From positions 248,001 through 312,000 of the forward strand of contig VXAI01000272.1 of the NCBI GenBank assembly GCA_013399305.1: a stretch of 64,000 nt of DNA, in the 5' to 3' direction. Under the pieces are notes generated by a model, which was not told the DNA's origin, did not search any database, and worked only from the letters and a program-made list of their open reading frames with translations. Below are positions 24,069 to 34,800 of the stretch, in pieces. This DNA is from Rostratula benghalensis. Lineage: Eukaryota > Chordata > Aves > Charadriiformes > Rostratulidae. The number at the start of each line of letters is the position of its first letter. Position 1 is the stretch's first letter. Made by a program: the position numbers and the translations under genes.

Positions 24069-27000
24069 TTCGTTCCTGAAGAACAGACACTTAATTCCAA
24101 AATAAAATAATATTCATCATCAGAGGTGATGCCTCCAGGTACCAAAACCAGGTTGGGTTTTTTCTGTTGTTATTTTATGGAAACAGATAAAATTTTGCCA
24201 TTAAAATTTGTAAGTTTTCCCTGATCTTCAACAGAAACTGGCTAGATCAAGTAATCGTTCCCATTACTGGAAACTGGAAATGGCAAACAATGAGAATCTA
24301 TCTGCTGCTCACAGGCAGATTACTGTTCAGGAAGTGACTGGACTTTTCCTGAGGGCGCCACCAAATGCATTTGCTTTGTTTAATTTCTTAAGGTGTATTA
24401 AAAAAACAAGAAGTTCCAATGACATTTATCCTGTAGTTCCTGTCAATACGGGTATTTTTAAGTCACAATTAACCATTTACAAACACGAATTACCTTCACT
24501 ATTTGGTCTCGGCAGATCCTTGAACAAATATTTCCCTTTGTCCTTACATGGAAAATTCTTTCAGAGAATACATGTACGTAATTATTCATTTTTCCTCTTT
24601 ATGTCCATTTATAGGTCTCTCACCTTTGCTGTGGTAAGGAACAGCTTTACTGTAGGGTGCACAATAAATTCAAATTATCTCAGGAAACACAGTTACTGTT
24701 GTATCAGACTAGAATATTGAGAGATGGACCTCTCATACCATCATCATGTATAAAAATCACGTAAAATAAAATCGTGTGCAGTTCCATATTGAAGACGGTG
24801 CAAAGCATGCACAATCATGAAACTTAAACCCCCACGAGAAAAGAACCAGTTGGAGCTTTGTTCCCCAGCAGAAATCTGAAGCAGCACTGGCACAGTGTGA
24901 AATAGAGAATCTGCTGTAGGGAGAGTGACATGCGGTAATCACCTCACACTGGTTGAATTCAGGAATCCCTGAGAGATCTTCTGACCTCTCCTCTGGCGTT
25001 TTATTTCTTGCAACAGTACGAGGAGCCTGACAATAAGACATCCAACCTGAAATCGGGGGGTGGAGGCATTAATTCTGCATCTAAAGCCACCGAAAGCAGA
25101 AATTGAGCAAGTGTGATCAGATAAGGAAAAGTTGCAAAACATTCTACTTTGGCATTTTGTCCTCAATTTCCACTGGTATAAGTGTCTGCCTGAGATACAG
25201 TTAGGAACTGAGGGAAAATTGATTACACTTGAATTACTCAACTTCCTTTAACAAAACAGAGAGGATTTTTTCTGATTGTGGAGGAAACTCTAAAGAAAGC
25301 AAAAAGCCTAAAGAAATCCTAAACATAAGTAAATCATAAGCATCATGTTTGATTTAGGTGAAATTGTCTGGAAGATTCGTTGTGAAAAAAAGGAAAATGT
25401 AGTCATCCAAAAATCTCATTGCCATGACCCATTTCTTTATATTCAAGTGGGGATGGGATGGGAGAGATGGGTAGAATAAAGAAAGCAAGAGGATTGTAGA
25501 GCTACTGTCCCGTCCATACCTTTGCTCTTCTACTTTTCTTACTTTGTATGTATGTGTTTTTTAATGGTAAATAATCTGAGACTGCAGAAGCGGCAGATTC
25601 AAGCACCAATTTCATTTTTCCAGAAAAAAAATTTACTCCAGCTTTAAGGAATATGATGTTCACTATCTTTCAGTTGTTGAGGATATTCCTTCTTGGTTTA
25701 TCAGTCCTCTTTTAAGTCAGAATTAAGTCATATAGATTTGTCTATTAAGTCTATAGATTTGATAAACTGAGTTGAAATCATGTCCTTCAAAAAGTATTTC
25801 TCAAATTCTGTGTTCCAGAACTCCTTAGGCAGTTATTTAGTTATTCTTGAAAATAGCATGCTCAACTCTTAATCCCTTTCTTTCCTTTTCCTTTTTTTTC
25901 CCCCTCCCAGTGTCAATGAAAACTGTATTTTTCCTCCAAAACAATAGGTTAAATGTAGGCACACCTTAATTCTCATATTACATATGCAAGCATGGTATCT
26001 TGCAGAAGGAAACAGGAGGGAAACACTCATCTGTTTAACAACATACCAGGAACATGAACAACCCTCTACCGAGCTATCTTACAGGAAGGAGGTACAGAAT
26101 GGCACAATAGGCAGAGCAGTTAATGACTAAGAAGTAAGCTGGTTAATTGGCATTAGTATTTGGCCTGCTTAATCCAGTCTGTTTCAAACACACCACCACC
26201 AAAAGCCTGATGGTTTGACTGGTTGCCAGCAACGGTCTCCAGAGCCAGGTAAAGGAAAAGAAGAGGAAGAGGACACGTGGCAGGTGGAGAACAAAAGTAG
26301 ATCCACTTTTGGTTTTGAAAACAAAAAATAGGAAGGAAGGAGATTTCCCCCTTCCTTTCCTCCCCATGAAAGAATTCAGCAGGACGTACAAAGCTCAGCA
26401 AAACCACAAGAGTCTTTCCCACAGAGGGGACAAAGGCCACAGTGACGGAAGCAGACACAGTCACACCGACTGACCTAAACACACGCTGTCAACATCAGGT
26501 GCACAGACAGTCAGAGTCCAACATGTGCACAGACACTGTCACAGCCAGACACACGCAGTCCTAAGAAGACACAGGGCACCAACAAGAACACAACAGCCTT
26601 TGTTGATGGTTTATTCACTCATTTTCCAGGCTAACCCTGAGAACTCATACCAAGGGGAACTTTCACCACCCCAGGCCCTCTCCCAGCCAACAAGGATTAT
26701 TCTTCGTGGCCAGAGCAGCTCGCCTTCCTTCCTGCTTACAGATGTTTTCCTCCGCATGCTCCTCAGATCTCATGCCTTCCCACTGCTCTCTCATTATCCC
26801 TTGACAGTATCCCTTAGGACTTAGCAGCCACCTACAGACCTCTTTTAGTAACTGGGAGCCTGATTCAAACCCGAACTCTGCTGTGGCTACAGCTACCAGA
26901 TAACTGGTTAGTCACCAGGAAGATGCTCGCTTCCTCATTACCTGTCAGCAGCTACAGGGACAGGACTACACCATGTCCATCTGTCACTACACATATCCAT

Positions 27001-27640
27001 TCTCCTCTTCATGAGGACAGCATCTCCACAGTTTGCATCCTTGGGCAGAAAGTGGGTGACCACTGCTCATCCTGACAGGCCTGCAATCTCCACCCCATGC
27101 GAATAAAAAACCCCCAAATGTCAATTATACCACCGATGTAAGGTTTTTCAAACCCCATCAGAAGAATTTACTACCATTGCAAAACACAGATCAAACAGCT
27201 TGACAACCTGTTCTTCCTCAATACTCTCCATCCAGTCCAATCTTCCTGTGACCAGCCCCTAAACACACCACCCCAAAATAACAGGGTTCCATCACATTCT
27301 GAGGAACCATTTACCAGGACCTCTGCTCCCAGCCCTGGCTGCCAAAAACCCCAGCCTGAGGCCCACCTCTGCCTAAGCTTTGTCAATGAACATCGCTTTG
27401 TAGAACAGCCAGGAGCAGGGGGACAAAGGGAAAACAAATAATAAATCCCCCAGCTGTTTGTTTTTTGTTTTGTTTTGTTCTAAATTGGTTTTGGCTAGTT
27501 TGGTTTTTAAAAAAATTCACTATTTGTAAAGCAGAGCACCACACCTCCAACTGCAACCCACAAGGCAACAGCCAAACCACACCGACATCATGCAAGCTCA
27601 CACATCTTCACAACACAACACCCAGACCAACTCTCTTGAT
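24069..27640. other. Intergenic stretch upstream of PECAM1
   Basis: Should hold the PECAM1 5' UTR and promoter in its first few hundred bases, with no TATA box or CpG island that I can identify. The rest is unique noncoding sequence with only chance open frames. Confidence 0.6.
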
Positions 27641-27647
27641 CAGATCC

Positions 27648-27915
27648 CCCATCTTCTCTTCTCCAGACTAAAAAGACCCAAGTCCCTCAGCCCTTCCTCA
27701 TAAGAGAGATGCTCCAGGCCCCTCATCACCTTTGTAGCCCTCTGCTGTACCGTCCTCAGCAGTTCCCTGCCCTTCCTGGACTGAGGAGCCCAGAACTGGA
27801 CCCAGTGCCCCAGATGAGGCCTGCCCAGGGCAGAGCAGAGGGGCAGGACGACCTCCCTTGCACCTACTGCTCACACTCTCCTTGCAGCACCCCAGGATGC
27901 CATTGCCCTCAGACT
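27648..27915 (-). repeat. CR1 LINE fragment
   Basis: Reads on the plus strand as the complement of CR1: cttctcttctccagactaaa, then ctcagcccttcctcataaga, then agcccagaactggacccagt. 5'-truncated, with the 3' end also missing. Long diverged; no coding capacity. Confidence 0.85.
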
Positions 27916-28129
27916 TCTTACCTCTGCTCCCCCAAACACCAGAACACACCTGCCCAAACAGGTAAATCAGCCCCACTGATTTACTGCCCCTACGTCTATT
28001 GTGTCAGCAACGTGACCGGGTAGGAAATTTTTTTCTGGGGTGTAGCTAGAGATAGATGTACACAGTAAGGCACCCGTGGAATTGTATTAAATGCAGTCAC
28101 ACCTGGTAGTGCACTTTGTCAGGGATGGT

Positions 28130-28400
28130 TAGGAACTGTAAGGAAGTGAAAACAGTGAGAGGGTGCAGGGCAGGAGGGGAGAACTGGGAACTACAGGCGG
28201 GGAGGTGGTGAGAGAGAGAAAATATTGAAAGCAACAGGGTACAATAATCATACACCGGAATTAAAACACAGGTGCACAGACCTGCATAGAGCAATATGTA
28301 GGAAGAAAATTTACAAAAGGAGAGGGTACAAGGAACACTGAAGTTGGGGAGACAGAGAGCGGGAAAGGTAGGAGGAAAACTTTCAAAACGACTGGGTTGT
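28130..28400. other. Purine-rich stretch
   Basis: Unusually rich in G and A on the plus strand (gagagagaga-type words, few pyrimidines), directly before the CpG-rich repeat block. No gene seen. Confidence 0.55.
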
Positions 28401-28423
28401 AAAAGCATGAGCAAGTTTCCCGG

Positions 28424-28690
28424 AACTTCCAGTTTCCTGGAGGACCCCGGGACCATAGAGAGCAACGCCGGAGGACGCACACCCACTTCCGGTCTCCTGG
28501 AGGACCGCGGGGCCATAGAGCTCGTCGTGCAGAGGAGTGATGGGCGCTTCCTGTGCCCTGGAGGACCGCGGGGCCATAGAGAGGCGCTTCCGGAAGAATG
28601 GCGGGCACTTCCGGCGTCTCGGAGGCCCGCGGAGCAGTAGAGACTGACGCCGGAGGTCTAACAGTCACTTCCGGTGTCCTGGAGGACTGA
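28424..28690. repeat. About 60-bp tandem repeat, 4-5 copies, each with an ETS-type site
   Basis: CTTCC anchors fall at 28426, 28486, 28547, 28608 and 28668, a 60-61 bp spacing. Each is followed by a variant of TCCTGGAGGACCGCGGGGCC then ATAGAG. The 28486, 28608 and 28668 anchors read CACTTCCGG, the reverse complement of the canonical ETS/GABP site. The last copy is truncated and runs into a further CTTCCGGG at 28696. Confidence 0.85.
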
Positions 28691-29070
28691 CCGCCCTTCC
28701 GGGTGTCCCGGTGGGCGGTAAGGGCCGGTACCGCAGCGCTCGCGGCCGCTCTCGGGGCCGTTCCGGGAGGCAGGAAGCCCAGGGGAGCCCCGGATGGGCC
28801 GCCTCGTCCTCGACCCCGGCCGCTGCCGAACTGCGCATGCGCGCCCTGGGGTCATGGCCAGCGCGAGCGGGGTGTGGCCACTGCGCATGCGTGGCTCCGC
28901 ATCTGCAATACCGGCCTTTGGCCGCCGGGTGGCAGCACCCCCTCATGGAGCCCGCTCCGGGCGCTCATCAGGGCGATGAGCGGAGGCCGTTCTCAGCCCG
29001 GTTCACTCCACGCGGGGACCGGAACCGCTTACCGGCGGGCAGGGCTTCCGTACTCTCAGCCCAGGTAGCG
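28424..29070. promoter_or_regulatory. Orphan CpG-island promoter (ETS array plus two NRF1 sites)
   Basis: Dense CpG, no TATA, multiple CTTCCGG ETS sites and two TGCGCATGCG NRF1 palindromes at 28832-28842 and 28882-28891: the usual makeup of a housekeeping, often bidirectional, promoter. Possible splice donors on the plus strand follow (GCG|GTAAGG near 28727, CCCAG|GTAGCG near 29065). No coding exon is visible nearby. It could drive a noncoding RNA, an upstream CSNK1D 5' UTR exon, or an alternative PECAM1 start. Confidence 0.6.
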
Positions 29071-30676
29071 ACAGCCACGGCCACAAATTGTGGTATTGTT
29101 TTCTCCCCAAATCTGTTTTTCTTCCCCGCCCAGACCCAGAATCAGGGCTTTGGGGGCACTTTTGTGCCCCTGCTCTGTGGGGGAAAGTCCCCGTTTGGGG
29201 GAATTGGCCCCGAATTGGAAGGGGAAAGTGTGAAAGGGGCAGCTTCTGAAAGTGCTTTTGTGTCTTCAAGTGAGATTACAGGGGAAGGGGAGTTTTTAAA
29301 TCCTTTATGAATAGGCTTTCTTTGCACTTTAGAAACTTTATATAGCAGAGACATTTACACTTCTGGATCTATTTACACTTATAACTATTTAGGGAATACA
29401 TATTCTTTTTTTTTACACTTATATAGAACATCTCTTTAGGCTTAGAACTACTTAGATTTATACATCAACACGTTATAGCAAATATCTGCTTAGGCATCCA
29501 TTTTGACACCAATATATTTTTATAATTTTCTTTTGAAAGTGTTTTTTTTATTCTAAAATCTTTTATATCCTATACAATCACAGAATCCTTAGAGATCATG
29601 GGGTTTTATTCTGAACTCTTATACAGAAATGAATATTATTTTTCCATCTCTATATAAATATGAACTTAGGGCTGAACTCCTTCTTAGTCCAGGAATGGCC
29701 AGTAGTTTTGTATGGCTTTGATAATTTGTAATTTAATTAATATAATGGAATTGTGTGAGTAATAGCAATGAAGATTGTATGCCTGAACTATAATTCTCGG
29801 AAACGAAGACAGGGACCATTCTAGTGGGAGTCAGCAGAAGGCAGATGAGATCCAGGTGCAGATGGGACAAAGAGATTGTGCAACTGAATAAGGAGGTAAA
29901 AAACCACCTGCATCAAAATTCCAGTCACCGAAGAGAACAATTAACCCTCCAGCAATTTGGACACAAGACACGCGTTTGCCGTGTGAACACCATGAGCTTC
30001 GTCATGGATTGTGAGGCTTTGAAGAGCCTGGGGAGGTAACCGAGGGGTCCCTCTGACTGGAGGCACCCAGTTTGAGCTGCACTGAACTGACCACAACCAG
30101 TTCAGAACGCGAAGGGGTCCCCTGTGGACCTCGTGAGTCGTCGGGGGGGCCTTCCTGGACTCTGCTTCAGCAACAGTGCGGGGAGGAACACCCGACACGC
30201 GCCACACACCTGAAGAGGGGTGACACGGTCCCATCGGCTGTCCCGGTGCGCACATTCTCTGACTCCCCGTGCACTTACGCTGCAGGCTCTTAACCACCCT
30301 CCACAGAAAAAACCATGGGTACCCTTGTAGCCTAGTACCTGCAGAGAGCATCCTGCAGCTCCTCCTCCCCAGGCTCAGGCCTTGGCGCAGGACGCAGCCG
30401 TCGCCGCCCCCGCGGCTGGGTCTCACCAGAACGGGCCCGGGAAACTCTGCCTCCCAGCAGCAGCGCTGGCGGGAAACGAGGGTCTCCCAGGTGCAGGCTG
30501 GCACACCTAGGTCACTTGCAGGACACTGAAAAATTCCCCCGTGCAGGATGGCACACGGAACAACTGGAAGGGCACTCGGAGACCCTGCCCAGAGATTTAG
30601 TGACTCAACTGTCCCTCCTTCTGCCACCCTGCACACCTCTCCACGCTCCCAGCCCTTTTACCCCGGAGTCCACTGA
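29071..30676. other. Intergenic stretch between the two CpG islands
   Basis: First a G-rich part, then AT-rich DNA with three copies of TTTACACTT (29354, 29372, 29412), then a GC-rich part (29,820-30,640) whose 231-codon minus-strand frame shows no domain or conserved motif. The latter might be an old LTR or leader fragment, but I cannot support a family. Confidence 0.4.
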
Positions 30677-31070
30677 CACAGAATCACAGAGTTCTCTGGG
30701 TTGGAAGGGACCTTTAAGGTCATCAAGTCCAACCATCAGCCTAACTCTGACACTAAACTATCACCAAGCCCTGTCCCCAAGCACCATGTCAACCTGGCTT
30801 TTGAATGCCCCATCCAGCCTGGCCTTCAAATCTCCCTTCTTCCAGGGATGGGGCAGCCACAGCTTCTCTGGGCAACCCCTTCCAGTGCCCCACCACCCTC
30901 ACAGGAAAGAACTTCTTTCTGGTATTCCATCCAAATCTCCCTTCTTCCAGTTTAAAGCCGTTACCCCCTGTGCTGTCACTGCACTTCCTGACAAAGAGTC
31001 CCTCTCCAGCTCTCCTGTAGCTCCCTTCCCATACTGGGAGGCTGCTATGAAGGAAGGACACCTTGTTCTC
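30677..31070 (-). repeat. CR1 LINE 3' fragment
   Basis: Begins with the complement of the CR1 tail (acagaatcacagagttctct, then gttggaagggacctttaagg) and continues through caccctcacaggaaagaact and agtccctctccagctctcct. About 390 bp of the 3' end, inserted 0.5 kb upstream of the CSNK1D start. Within it a ~40-bp word (aaatctcccttcttcc) occurs twice, at about 30828 and 30931. Confidence 0.9.
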
Positions 31071-31084
31071 CAGAATTTTCAGGG

Positions 31085-31800
31085 CCGTGACTCGGACTTT
31101 GTCCCCGAGGCCCCGCGGTCGCTCCTCGGGGCCCAGCGCGGCCGCAGCACCGCTCCCCCGGCGCTGACCCGGGAGGCCGCGGGCCGCGTTCAACGCCCCC
31201 TACCCCAGGCAGACCCGAGCGGGGCGGCCCGGCCCGCGGGCCCGGTGGGGCGGCGCTGCGCGACGGCTCGGGGACAGCAGCGGACGCCGCCTCAAACGGC
31301 TCCTCCTCACGGGAGCGACGGGGCCCGCGCCCGTCCCCGCGGCGGTGCGGCCCGCCTCCCGTTGCTAGGGAAGTGAGGTCACGCAGTATGGCGCCCGGCA
31401 GCCGGAGCGGCTGAGGGGCCGGCCTTGCGGGGAATCCGCGTCCATCCTTCTCGGGAGCGGCGGCGACGGTGCTGCCCGTCTCGCCAGTGACGAGCGGCGG
31501 GACCGAAGCCGCGATGACATCGGGAACCGCGGGGCTGTGAGGCGGCAGAGCGCGAACCGGCGGGGCGGGTGGCGTCGCGGGCGAGTCGGGCTGCCGCCAT
31601 GGAGCTGAGGGTCGGGAACCGGTACCGGCTGGGCCGGAAGATTGGGAGCGGCTCCTTCGGGGACATCTACCTGGGTAAGGAGGGTGGCTCGTTGGGGACG
31701 AGCGTGGCCGGTTGTGGGGCTCCGCGGAGGACGTGGGGGAGCCAGGCCGCGGTGGGCGCTGCTCGCTCCCAGCCTCGGCGGGGCTGGGCCGGGGCAGCCC
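31085..31800 (+). promoter_or_regulatory. CSNK1D: CSNK1D CpG-island promoter and 5' UTR
   Basis: Very GC- and CpG-rich, no TATA box, ending over CSNK1D exon 1. Candidate sites: an RFX X-box-like GTTGCTAGGGAAG at 31361-31373, a half CRE-like GAGGTCACG after it, and a YY1-like TATGGCGCC at 31387. These are pattern matches only. Confidence 0.75.
31599..31674 (+). CDS. CSNK1D: CSNK1D exon 1 (coding part): start and glycine loop
   Basis: GCCGCCATGG is a near-ideal Kozak start. Encodes [20 protein letters not shown] then GDIYL plus one base, phase 1, donor GTAAGG. The 5' UTR begins upstream in the CpG island. Confidence 0.98.
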
Positions 31801-34800
31801 CCGGGACCTCATTTCACCCCGGCTGGAGCTGGGGCTGCGCCGCCGTCCGAGAAATGCCCTTTGATAGCAAGTACCTTGCCAGGGGCACCGCAACAGCAAT
31901 TTCGTATTTCGTTGACATCATGTCCTAATTTGGACAGTGCGGAAATGGGAAATTCTGGCATATTTAGCTGCTTCTTCCCATTGTTGTCTGGTGACCTTGG
32001 GCACCGGTAATCTTCTCCTCCGGAAAACGGGGGTAAGGGTATAAATCCCCTTGTTTTTTGTTGACACAACAACCAAAAAAATACCCAACCCCAAACACAA
32101 AGCCACCACAGTCCGAAAAAATATTTTGGGAAAGAAACGTGTGCACCAGGGTTAAATCTCACTGCAGTGGACCAGGAAAAATTGCTGTCATGAGGATGTT
32201 ATTTCTCTTGCGAGGCCTAAGAAAAAAAAAAAATCACACAACTAGGGATGGCTGAGTTGCAGTTAAAAAAATCCCTCAAATCCTTCAGAGAATCCTCACG
32301 GTTTGGCTGTCCTGTTGCTTGAATGTTATGTTAATGCCTTACTGCATATAAGCTTATTCTGCTACCGTGATTTCTGTGCAATTGTAAAGTTTGCAGTTGT
32401 CTTTGCCCGTCTGTTGATGTAGTTCTCGATGGTAGTGGCTTACTGCTTAGGATTGTGACAAGCGGTGGTGTGTACAACAAGTTTTGAAAGCAGGTATTTT
32501 TTTAAAAATACTCAAAAGTATTCTGCAAACTCTTGATGGCTTAAATCTGGAGAAGTAGAAATGTTACATCCTGCCACACCGAAACGAGTAGTCTGCGTTT
32601 GAAAACTGGTAACTTGGAAGAACAAGTCAAAAAGCAGGGGCTAAGGTGCGTTGACGGCATCTGGAGGGTAACACCAACGTCACCAGCTGACATAAGTGGT
32701 ATGTTTGGCAGTGTGTGCAGTGTGAGGGGTGTTTTTTCTTCCTAGACAGCAGCACTTCGTGTTGCAGCACGGAGCTGGCATTCCGAAATCAGCTGTTAGC
32801 TAAAGCTGCCTGTGAACAGCTAACAAACTGCTGGCTATCCGTCACATAGATCCTACACCTGATGAAAAACCTCCTGTTTCCACCTGAAGGCCTGTGGTTG
32901 TCTAGAGGCAGAGAACGTGATTCTTTCCCTCTGCAGTGCTCGCATGAAAGAGCGAAGACAGTTGTGAGAACGATGGTACGCTTGTGCAAAACCCCTCGTT
33001 GGCTCCCGTTGGGATTTGGGGTGGAGATTGGGGATAGCAGCTAAAATCTGAAAAATCTTGGATGTTGTTGAGAAGCTCCTCCTTTAGCATTTGGCTGCTG
33101 TTCAGGTAAAGCAGTTCACATTATGCTATAAATTCAAAGTGAAATTAAAATAAACATTTTCTCATTTGTCACCTTTCTGTTCACAGCCCACACCAGGAAA
33201 GTTGCACAGGAAATAGTAGTTCTTTGTGTCTCAGTACTCCTCCTGTGCTGCCTTTCGCACAAGAATTCCTCATCCTGTGTTTTTGACCTCTTGTTTTTTT
33301 TATCTCTTAAGTAGCCAACGTAGATTTACTTTTAGGACTTGCTGCAGACGTCATGTCTGAGCCAGGAACCAGCTCAGAATTAGATTATGTGCCTGGAAGA
33401 TCCAGCTAATGGTATGGATTTCCTCTTCCAGGGGAAATTGCTGTCTCTCAAGAAATGAAGCCTTTTGTAGGGGCCCACTTGGTTTATCTACTGTTACCTG
33501 GTAAAACAGAAGCATTTGGAACATATGCTTTTTATGATAATGATTTTTTTTTTTTAGGAGAAATCAAAAACAGAAAAAAGCTGTGCAGATTTTACAGTTG
33601 GACTTAAGTGCTTTAAAACAACTTCAAAAATTCTTTCAGAAGTCCTGAATTTTTGAAGTGCCCATGCGTTCTGACAGCTCTTACTACATTTGTAGATTTC
33701 CTCAGTGCAGATTTTCACCTTGGTTTTATGCTTTGAGAAGGAAGATTTGGTTATTTTTGCCCATTTCTAGTCCTCCTCTATTTTTTAAATGCAGCTACAA
33801 GGGTGTTGAAGACATTCCAGAGCAGAAGGGAGGGACTTTCTTTCAGTCAGTTCTTTGGAATAGGGAGCTGATGACTTGGTTGTTATTATCATAGTTCTTC
33901 AACAATCTCTCCTGTTCTCCCTCATACCTCAAAATATGTCCTGTGGAATTTGAAATGGCCCCAGCTTTGCTTGCTTCGAGTGGCGGGGTCTGTGGGGCAG
34001 GATTTTGAAATGCAAGGCAGTCCGGTGAATAAAGGTGTGTTGTCAACTTAAAGAAAAGAAAATCTAGGAATTTACTGTTCCCACATATTTTGAAGTTGTT
34101 ATCCAGAGGAAGCCATGAAAGAAATGGATTCTCAGATATTCTAAACGGTATAAAAGATGGAGAGGAGAGTTTTGTTGCTCAGTCTGTGAGGTCAGATGGA
34201 TGGGAGTCACAAAGGTGTTGCAGTCGCTGTGTTTTCATTATTTTTGCATTATGCATATAGTTTTCTTAAGAATGAGGTTTGGGTTTTAAACTAATTAAAA
34301 TAATTTCCCAGGCTTTCCCTACAGTAGAGGATTTTGCAATTCCAAGTAAACTAGAATTTTGTATTTTAAAAGAAAATATTTTTGCAATTCTAGACTTTCT
34401 TTTTCACTTACCAATGCTGACTTCTCCTAATGCTGCTTATTACTACTTTCTAATTATTGATCCCTCTCATAATACTGCTTCTTGCATGTTCACAAATATT
34501 AGTATGTTTTCCTTAAAGGAAGTTAAGCTTTTGGTGGTTACAGAGTTACTATAGAAGATCTGTTCCAGGGTTTAAGTGGGGACAAAAGTCCCTACTTGGG
34601 GACAAGCACTGTGTTGCTTGGAGGAAGGATTTCTATTTTTGTACCCTTCTCATGAGTTTTGCTGGACTCAAGTATTTTGATTTTATTATATTAATATGAA
34701 ATCTCATCTTATAGGGAAGGGTTTATACAGAAGCAGAGTTCAGGCTAGTTATCTTGGGTGATAACAGCAACTATCCTCAGAAATGACCTACCAGGCTGAG

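Noticed and set aside
28665..29310. Several overlapping open frames of 60-199 codons in the orphan CpG island
   Set aside because: Frames on both strands are open because of base composition; translations are low-complexity and the repeat unit length is not a clean multiple of three.
30516..31376. 286-codon open frame on the plus strand upstream of CSNK1D
   Set aside because: Runs through a CR1 fragment and then a CpG island; GC-rich DNA rarely contains stops. No domain or conserved motif.
31045..31899. 284-codon open frame on the minus strand over CSNK1D exon 1
   Set aside because: Antisense of a CpG island and a known exon; composition is Pro/Arg/Ser-rich as expected by chance.
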